NCBI RefSeq assembly: GCF_023155745.1
Contig: NZ_JAKNUS010000013.1
Coordinates: 1 to 64,000, forward strand
Direction: 5' to 3'
DNA: 64,000 bases
From: Microbacterium kunmingense
GTDB taxonomy: Bacteria; Actinomycetota; Actinomycetes; Actinomycetales; Microbacteriaceae
This document shows, piece by piece, positions 58,894-64,000 of the stretch (the stretch's first letter is position 1; each line of letters opens with the position of its first letter). Position numbers and translations under genes: made by a program. Under the pieces are notes generated by a model. It made no database searches. It was not told the DNA's origin and saw only the letters and a program-made list of their open reading frames with translations.

Positions 58894-60470
58894 CCGAACA
58901 GACCGAGACGTCGCAGCGTCCCGTCCTCGTCGTCGATTTCGGCGCACAGTACGCGCAGCTGATCGCCCGCCGCGTCCGTGAGGCGGGGGTGTACAGCGAG
59001 ATCGTGCCTCACACCGCCACTCCCGAGGAGATCGCCGCGCGCGAGCCGGTCGGCATCATCCTCTCGGGCGGGCCCTCGTCGGTGTACGAGGAGGGCGCCC
59101 CCGCGCTCGACCCGGGCGTGCTCGAGCTCGGCGTCCCGACCCTCGGCATCTGCTACGGCTTCCAGGCGATGGCCAAGGCCCTCGGCGGCGAGGTCGCGCA
59201 CACCGGGCTTCGCGAGTACGGCGCCACCGACGCCACGATCGTTACCGAGGGGACGCTGCTTCAGGGGCAGCCTGTCGAGCAGAACGTCTGGATGAGTCAC
59301 GGCGACCAGGTCGCCAAGGCCCCCGAGGGCTTCGACGTGCTCGCCCGCACCGCGGCGACCCCGGTGGCCGCGTTCGCGAATGATGCCCGGCGCCTCTACG
59401 GCGTGCAGTGGCATCCCGAGGTCAAGCACACCGATCACGGCCAGGCGGTGCTGGAGAACTTCCTGCACAGGGCTGCGGGACTCCCGGCCGATTGGAACAG
59501 CGGGAACGTCATCGCCGAGCAGGTCGAGAAGATCCGCGCCCAGGTCGGCGGCGCCCGCGTCATCTCGGCGCTGTCGGGCGGGGTCGACTCGGCGGTCTCG
59601 ACGGCTCTCGTGCACCGCGCGGTCGGCGACCAGCTGACGGCGATCTTCGTCGATCACGGGCTGCTGCGGAAGGGCGAGCGCGAGCAGGTCGAGAACGACT
59701 ACGTCGCCTCGACCGGTGTGCGCCTGGTCACCGTCGATGCGCGCGAGCAGTTCCTCGCCGCGCTCGAAGGTGTCTCCGACCCCGAGCAGAAGCGCAAGAT
59801 CATCGGGCGCGAGTTCATCCGCGCGTTCGAGGCCGCCGAGCGCGACCTCGTCGCCGAGGCCGCCGCTGACGGGGAGCCCATCCGGTTCCTCGTGCAGGGG
59901 ACCCTCTACCCCGACGTCGTCGAGTCGGGCGGCGGTACGGGGGCGGCCAACATCAAGTCGCACCACAACGTGGGCGGGCTTCCCGAAGACCTGCAGTTCG
60001 AGCTCGTCGAGCCGCTGCGCACCCTGTTCAAGGACGAGGTCCGCGCGATCGGCCGCGAGCTCGGTCTTCCCGAGGCGATCGTGGCGCGCCAGCCGTTTCC
60101 GGGCCCCGGCCTCGGAATCCGGATCGTGGGTGAGGTCACCGCTGACCGTCTCGAGATTCTGCGTGATGCCGACGCCATCGCGCGGGCCGAGCTGACCAAA
60201 GCGGGCCTGGACGGTGAGATCTGGCAGTGCCCCGTGGTGCTCCTGGCCGATGTGCGCTCGGTCGGTGTGCAGGGGGATGGCCGCACCTACGGTCATCCGA
60301 TCGTCCTTCGCCCCGTGTCGTCGGAAGACGCGATGACGGCGGACTGGACGCGCCTGCCCTACGACGTGCTGTCGAAGATCTCCAACCGCATCACCAACGA
60401 GGTCCGCGAGGTGAACCGGGTGGTGCTCGACGTCACGTCCAAGCCGCCAGGCACCATCGAGTGGGAGTGA
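58890..60470 (+). CDS. guaA: GMP synthase (glutamine-hydrolysing)
   Basis: 526 residues. It aminates XMP to GMP, completing the pathway from guaB. The class I glutaminase domain has [17 protein letters not shown] (nucleophile Cys) and [11 protein letters not shown]. The ATP-pyrophosphatase P-loop is [13 protein letters not shown]. The dimerisation domain ends with KPPGTIEWE, the standard C-terminus. GTG start, coupled to the DUF3817 gene. Confidence 0.98.
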   Translation: MTEQTETSQRPVLVVDFGAQYAQLIARRVREAGVYSEIVPHTATPEEIAAREPVGIILSGGPSSVYEEGAPALDPGVLELGVPTLGICYGFQAMAKALGGEVAHTGLREYGATDATIVTEGTLLQGQPVEQNVWMSHGDQVAKAPEGFDVLARTAATPVAAFANDARRLYGVQWHPEVKHTDHGQAVLENFLHRAAGLPADWNSGNVIAEQVEKIRAQVGGARVISALSGGVDSAVSTALVHRAVGDQLTAIFVDHGLLRKGEREQVENDYVASTGVRLVTVDAREQFLAALEGVSDPEQKRKIIGREFIRAFEAAERDLVAEAAADGEPIRFLVQGTLYPDVVESGGGTGAANIKSHHNVGGLPEDLQFELVEPLRTLFKDEVRAIGRELGLPEAIVARQPFPGPGLGIRIVGEVTADRLEILRDADAIARAELTKAGLDGEIWQCPVVLLADVRSVGVQGDGRTYGHPIVLRPVSSEDAMTADWTRLPYDVLSKISNRITNEVREVNRVVLDVTSKPPGTIEWE

Positions 60471-60520
60471 GGCTCCGCCGACGCCGGTTGTCGGCGGCGC
60501 GCGGGGTGTCGACGACACAC

Positions 60521-60587
60521 GGGAGGTGATCGACACACCGGAGGATCGACCATGTGCGAGCGGCCTCCCGTGAGCGGATATCCTCCC
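60521..60587. repeat. Inverted-repeat element, family 2 (67 nt)
   Basis: GGGAGGTGATCGACACACCG then GAGG pairs with CCTCCCGTGAGCGGATATCC then TCCC. Each arm carries two GGGAGG-type units, as in the elements at 17849 and 22514. The flanking CACAC / GTG can extend it to 60518-60590. It lies between guaA and the glycosyltransferase gene on the same strand. Confidence 0.78.
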
Positions 60588-60622
60588 GTGCACCCGGCCC
60601 GTCCCGAGGGGAAGATGGGAGG

Positions 60623-62011
60623 GTGACCGTGTTCCCCGACGCCGAGTACGTCATCCTCTCCAGCCGCCTGATCCCCGACCAGGACGGCGGCTACACCCTT
60701 GCGACCCTCGCGCGGGCGCGGCAGATGGCTGCCGCCGGTGTGCACGGCGGGCGAGGGCCGCTCCTCCTCACCGTCGATCCCGGCACCCCCGACGAGCACG
60801 CGCACCATCGCGCCGTCTTCGAGGGCCGCGATCTCATCGTCGGCGTCGACCGCATGCGGAACCTCTTCGACGAGGCGACGGAAGCGGATGGCGGTGCCGC
60901 CGCGTGGCTGCTCAATGCCGCGCGCCCCGGCGACGCCGATCCGGCTCTGCAGTACCGGCCGGTGCCCGCCGAGCGCCCGGCGGTCTCGCTGCCGGTGATC
61001 CCCGATGACCCCGACTGGCACATCACGACCGCCCCGATCGCCGTGCACGGTGCGGACGGGCGCGTGCGCGGCATCCTCTCCGGGTTCGGGGCGCTGTACC
61101 GCGCGTGGCTCGATCACGTGGTGGCGGGGCTGAGGGCGGATGACCCGGCGCGGCCGGTCATCGTCGTCTGCGAGTCGCGGCAGCTCGGCGAGCTGCTCGC
61201 CGGGTGGGACGACCCCGATGTGCGGCTGCTGCACTCGATCCACACGGTGCACATGGAGCCGCCGTACACGCTCGACGCCGAGACGAACGCGCTGTGGGAG
61301 CGCTGGTTCAGCGTCGCGGAGCGGTTCGACGCGGTGCTCTGGCCCACCGCCGCGCAGCGCGACGCCATCCAGGAGCGGTTCGGTGCGTCGGATGTGCACA
61401 TCGTCGTGCCGAACGCGGTTCCCGCCGCCTCGGCGGTCGCGCCGCTCGCCGGGCGCGACCCGAACCAGGTGGTGATGCTCAACCGGCTGGCGTTCCAGAA
61501 ACGCGTCGATCATGCCGTGCGGGCGTTCGCGGGCGTCATCCGTGTTCTTCCCGAGGCGCGGCTCGACATCTACGGTGACGGGCCGCTGCGGGGTGAGGTG
61601 CAGGCGCTCATCGACGAGCTCGGAGTGGGGTCGCACGTGGTGCTGCGCGGTGCGACGGATGACCCGGGGCGCGTGCTCGATCATGCCGCCGTGTTCCTCT
61701 CCACGTCGCGGCACGAGGGCCAGGGGCTTTCGCTGGCGGAGGCGCTGGTGCGCGGGTGCCCGGTCGTCGCCTATGACGCGCCCTTCGGACCGGCTGAGGC
61801 GCTCGCCGGCGGCGGGGGACTGCTCGTGCCGAACGGCGACATCGAGGCGATGACCCAGGCGCTGGTGCGCGTGCTCACCGACCTCGACCTGCGTCACCGC
61901 CTGTCGGTCGAGGCTGTCGAGGCGGCCCGGCGCATCGAGCCCGAGCACGTGATGTCGGCGCTTGCCGGCGCGGTGCGCGACGTGCTGGCGAGGCCGTCCC
62001 GGCGGGTGTGA
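60623..62011 (+). CDS. Glycosyltransferase family 4 (TagE-like)
   Basis: 462 residues from GTG 60623 (GGGAGG upstream). The C-terminal GT-B half has the family-4 core: VVMLNRLAFQKRVDHAVRAF, ARLDIYGDGPLRGEVQAL and STSRHEGQGLSLAEALVRG, where the spaced Glu residues bind the nucleotide sugar. The N-terminal half (YVILSSRLIPDQDGGYTLAT) resembles poly(glycerol-phosphate) alpha-glucosyltransferases that decorate teichoic acids. Cytosolic, no TM. The acceptor is uncertain, but a wall-polymer role is plausible. Confidence 0.82.
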   Translation: MTVFPDAEYVILSSRLIPDQDGGYTLATLARARQMAAAGVHGGRGPLLLTVDPGTPDEHAHHRAVFEGRDLIVGVDRMRNLFDEATEADGGAAAWLLNAARPGDADPALQYRPVPAERPAVSLPVIPDDPDWHITTAPIAVHGADGRVRGILSGFGALYRAWLDHVVAGLRADDPARPVIVVCESRQLGELLAGWDDPDVRLLHSIHTVHMEPPYTLDAETNALWERWFSVAERFDAVLWPTAAQRDAIQERFGASDVHIVVPNAVPAASAVAPLAGRDPNQVVMLNRLAFQKRVDHAVRAFAGVIRVLPEARLDIYGDGPLRGEVQALIDELGVGSHVVLRGATDDPGRVLDHAAVFLSTSRHEGQGLSLAEALVRGCPVVAYDAPFGPAEALAGGGGLLVPNGDIEAMTQALVRVLTDLDLRHRLSVEAVEAARRIEPEHVMSALAGAVRDVLARPSRRV

Positions 62012-62336
62012 GCACGGCGCGCGTCGCCGTGTGTCTCGTGGCCCCGCGCTTCGCGCGCCTGCTCTTCGTCCTACGTGAGGATTTTCGGTCTTCCCGCGGA
62101 CCGGAGAGCACCTTCCGGTCCGCGTGAACGCGGATTTCCGCATGAGCGTGGATCTCCGTGGGAGCGTGCGGGAGCGCGGGCGCGCGCGGGAGAGCGAGGG
62201 CAGGGCGAGCGTGGCGGAGCACGGTTCGGCGCGGGCAGCTGCGGGGAGGTGGCGCTACGCGCCACTCTGCGCTCAGCCGATCTGCCCAGGGCCGCGTGGG
62301 CGGCCGGGCCCGCGGCATCCGTCGCACGATGAGTGC
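62012..62336. other. Intergenic region with a terminator-like hairpin
   Basis: 325 nt. CGCGGACCGGA (62095-62105) and TCCGGTCCGCG (62114-62124) form a perfect 11-bp hairpin. The rest is Arg/Gly-biased GC-rich sequence with GGGAGCG-like repeats and no supported gene. Confidence 0.65.
62095..62124. terminator. Hairpin after the glycosyltransferase gene
   Basis: Perfect 11-bp stem with an 8-nt loop, no T-run, 84 nt after the stop codon. A terminator role is probable but not certain. Confidence 0.5.
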
Positions 62337-62966
62337 ATGTCAGGCACTCCCCGCCCTCCGGCGTTCGGTCCCGAGACCCGACGCGAACTGTTCCACCACC
62401 GGGTGCTCGTGCTCGACGGCGCGCTCGATGACGACAACGGCACCCTGCTCACCACGCAGCTGCTCACGCTCGCGGCCGAGGATGAGGCCGCCGACATCGC
62501 CCTGTGGATCCACTCGCCGGGTGGATCGGTGCCGGCGATGCTCGCCATCCGCGACGTGATGCGGCTGATCCCGAACGACGTCGCCACCCTCGCCCTCGGC
62601 ATGGCGGCCAGCGCCGGGCAGTTCCTGCTCTCGGCCGGGACGAAGGGCAAGCGCCGCGCCCTTCCGCATGCCCGGGTGCTGATGCACCAGGGGTCGGCAG
62701 GGATCGGCGGGTCGGCGGTCGAGGTGGAGATGCAGGCCGACGACCTCCGCCACACGCGCGACACCGTCCTCGCCCTCATCGCCGACGACACCGGTCAGCC
62801 CGTGGCCCGGATCTTCGACGATTCCCTCCACGACCGCTGGTACACCGCCGCCGAGGCGCAGGCCTACGGCTTCATCGACGGGATCGTCGACGGCTTCGAC
62901 CAGGTCGTGCCGCGCCGGCGGCGGCCGGCCGGTCTCAGCGTCGGTGCGACGGAGGTGGCGGCGTGA
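62337..62966 (+). CDS. ATP-dependent Clp protease proteolytic subunit (active-site complete)
   Basis: 209 residues. The ClpP fold and triad are visible: Ser92 in LALGMAASAGQFLL, His117 in ARVLMHQGSAG and Asp162 in IFDDSLHDRWYTAAEAQAYG. IHSPGGSVPAMLAIRDVMR is the oligomer/oxyanion region. ATG 62337 was chosen; upstream in-frame codons are low-complexity. Its TGA overlaps the start of a second ClpP-like gene. This pair is separate from the usual clpP1P2-clpX locus, so it is an accessory set. No Clp ATPase gene is adjacent. Confidence 0.9.
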   Translation: MSGTPRPPAFGPETRRELFHHRVLVLDGALDDDNGTLLTTQLLTLAAEDEAADIALWIHSPGGSVPAMLAIRDVMRLIPNDVATLALGMAASAGQFLLSAGTKGKRRALPHARVLMHQGSAGIGGSAVEVEMQADDLRHTRDTVLALIADDTGQPVARIFDDSLHDRWYTAAEAQAYGFIDGIVDGFDQVVPRRRRPAGLSVGATEVAA

Positions 62967-63568
62967 GCGGGTACACGATCCCGAACGTGGTGGCGCAGCA
63001 TCCCCGGGGCGACCGCATCATGGATGTCTACTCGCACCTTCTCGCCGAACGCGTGGTCTACCTCGGCACCGCCATCGACGCGGGCGTCGCGAACGCCCTC
63101 ATCGCTCAGCTGCTGCACCTGGACGCCGACAGTCCTGAGCGTGACATCCAGCTATACATCAACTGCGAAGGCGGCGACCCGGCGGCGATGCTCGCGATCT
63201 ACGACACGATGCAGCACGTGCGGCCCGATGTCGCGACGACCGTCGTCGGACAGGCGATCGGCGTCGGGGCGGTGCTGCTGGCCACCGGCGCTGCCGGGAA
63301 GCGGGCCGTGCTCCCGCACGCGCGCGTCGTGCTGCATCAGCCGGCGGGGCAGGGTCGCGGGGCGATCCCCGACCTCATCCTCCAGGCCGATGAGCTGGTA
63401 CGGGTGCGCGGTGAGGTCGAGGAGATTCTCGCGCGGCACACCGGTGTCGATGCCGCGAAACTCCGCGTCGACACCGACCGCGACCGGGTGTTCACCGCCG
63501 CCGCGGCCGTGGAGTACGGCCTCGCCGACACGGTCCTGGAGCGGGAGCGCGCGTCAGGTCGTCCCTAA
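62963..63568 (+). CDS. ClpP paralogue lacking the catalytic serine
   Basis: 201 residues from GTG 62963 (4-nt overlap). Overall ClpP-like: IMDVYSHLLAERVVYLGTAI, LYINCEGGDPAAMLAIYDTM, ARVVLHQPAGQGRGAIPDLI and DTDRDRVFTAAAAVEYGLAD. The nucleophile segment reads VVGQAIGVGAVLLATG, where active relatives have AS at the elbow; Gly100 replaces the catalytic Ser. His125 and Asp170 remain. It should be proteolytically dead but able to form mixed rings with the upstream active subunit. The TAA stop is the end of a family-1 repeat. Confidence 0.9.
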   Translation: MSGYTIPNVVAQHPRGDRIMDVYSHLLAERVVYLGTAIDAGVANALIAQLLHLDADSPERDIQLYINCEGGDPAAMLAIYDTMQHVRPDVATTVVGQAIGVGAVLLATGAAGKRAVLPHARVVLHQPAGQGRGAIPDLILQADELVRVRGEVEEILARHTGVDAAKLRVDTDRDRVFTAAAAVEYGLADTVLERERASGRP

Positions 63569-63640
63569 CTCCTGCATTCCGGGCCGTCGGGTGCCGGATT
63601 CCGGTCGCTGAGCCGCGCCCGGCGCCGAAATGCAGGAGTT
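63567..63640. repeat. Inverted-repeat element, family 1 (74 nt), overlapping the clpP-like stop
   Basis: AACTCCTGCATT (63567-63578) and AATGCAGGAGTT (63629-63640) are perfect 12-bp arms. The TAA stop of the second clpP-like gene (63566-63568) is formed by the first two bases of the element plus one flanking T. Confidence 0.88.
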
Positions 63641-63672
63641 GGGGACCAGCATGTGCCCGCACCCACCCGCGC

Positions 63673-63746
63673 AACTCCTCAGATCCGCCTCGCGAAGCCC
63701 CGTTTTGGGGCTGATCGGCGCCTTCGCCCCGCGAATCTGAGGAGTT
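63673..63746. repeat. Inverted-repeat element, family 1 (74 nt), overlapping the MBL gene stop
   Basis: AACTCCTCAGAT (63673-63684) and ATCTGAGGAGTT (63735-63746) are perfect 12-bp arms. The minus-strand TAA stop of the MBL-fold gene (63745-63747) is supplied by the right end. A CCCC-GTTTT-GGGG hairpin sits in the interior. Confidence 0.88.
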
Positions 63747-64000
63747 ACGCAGACGCCGCCGCCCGCACCGCCGCCACCGCGTCGGCAGGGCGGCCGCGCC
63801 ACGGCGCGCCGTGGCCGGGGAGGATCCATTCCACGTCCAGCGCGGCGAGCCGGTCGAGCGAGGCGAGCGCCTCGGCGGGCTCGTCGGTGAAGGGCGCCGG
63901 CTGCGGCCCGACCTCGCCGGTGAGCACCGACCGGGTGGTCAGCGCATCGCCGACGAACGCGGCCCGCACCTCGGGCACGTACACCGCGACGCTCCCGGGG
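63745..64000 (-). CDS. MBL-fold metallo-hydrolase, C-terminal part (runs off right edge)
   Basis: The last roughly 84 residues of a metallo-beta-lactamase-fold protein whose start is beyond the window. Visible are the metal-binding Asp in VPEVRAAFVGDALTTRSVL, the segment EALASLDRLAALDVEWILPG and the final metal His in LPGHGAPWRG, followed by a short helix. Such hydrolases act on thioesters, lactones or similar substrates; specificity cannot be told. Stop TAA at 63745 lies inside a family-1 repeat. Confidence 0.85.
   Translation of the reverse strand, partial: PGSVAVYVPEVRAAFVGDALTTRSVLTGEVGPQPAPFTDEPAEALASLDRLAALDVEWILPGHGAPWRGRPADAVAAVRAAASA

Overview
The window is a GC-rich (roughly 70%) actinobacterial chromosome segment. 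Gene order (rplM-rpsI-glmM, glmS-acpS-alr-tsaE-tsaB-rimI-tsaD, guaB...guaB3-SURF1-DUF3817-guaA), frequent GTG starts, ATGA/GTGA start-stop overlaps and many promoters of leaderless type all point to Microbacteriaceae, most likely Microbacterium. No rRNA, tRNA, CRISPR array or complete insertion sequence was seen. The assignment rests on recalled family knowledge, not on a search.

Layout. 1-2.9 kb: a thioredoxin-like fragment, a BLUF photoreceptor with a small partner, a MazE/MazF-type toxin-antitoxin pair, and a copper chaperone behind a CsoR-like operator. 3.4-8.9 kb: a LacI-controlled carbohydrate ABC uptake operon ending in a GH32-like glycosidase. 9-15.2 kb: a frameshifted AraC/GyrI regulator, an FUSC-type membrane protein, an ArsR-like regulator coupled to an M23 peptidase, and a BCCT transporter. 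15.3-30.3 kb: core genes for ribosomal proteins, amino-sugar and CoA synthesis, alanine racemase and the t6A factors. 30.3-43.6 kb: a methyltransferase, then the most unusual region. 43.8-47.6 kb: CIRCE-controlled groES without groEL, rarD, an NAD(P)-binding protein and a LivJ-type lipoprotein. 47.9-52 kb: the rest of a branched-chain amino-acid-type ABC transporter on the opposite strand. 52-60.5 kb: guanine nucleotide genes with small membrane proteins. 60.6-64 kb: a glycosyltransferase, two ClpP paralogues and an MBL-fold fragment.

The standout is 31.7-43.6 kb, which resembles an expanded mycobacterial iniBAC locus. It encodes two dynamin-like GTPases in a translationally coupled pair (IniA-like and IniC-like), an IniB-like protein, two Asn/Asp/Ser-rich proteins that share a repeat module with the IniB-like protein, a proline-rich 4-TM protein, a large ATPase/LuxR regulator, and an Hsp70 ATPase domain fused to one TM segment and a Thr/Pro repeat tail. 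It lies between the tsaD block and groES, genes that are neighbours in many actinobacteria, so it looks like an insertion into a conserved neighbourhood. A plausible inferred role is a membrane or envelope stress system: GTPases remodel membrane, the repeat proteins form an abundant assembly, and the Hsp70 and LuxR proteins sense and control.

The intergenic DNA is crowded with short repeats. One family of inverted repeats has a nearly fixed length of 73-74 nt (five copies, two of which supply stop codons of neighbouring genes). A second family is about 65-67 nt (three copies). There are also direct repeats of 68, 81 and 99 nt, an 11-bp tandem array, and an apparent excess of GCGGCATCC/GGATGCCGC. 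At least thirteen genes carry a TANNNT hexamer 6-7 nt before the initiation codon, the arrangement expected for leaderless mRNAs.
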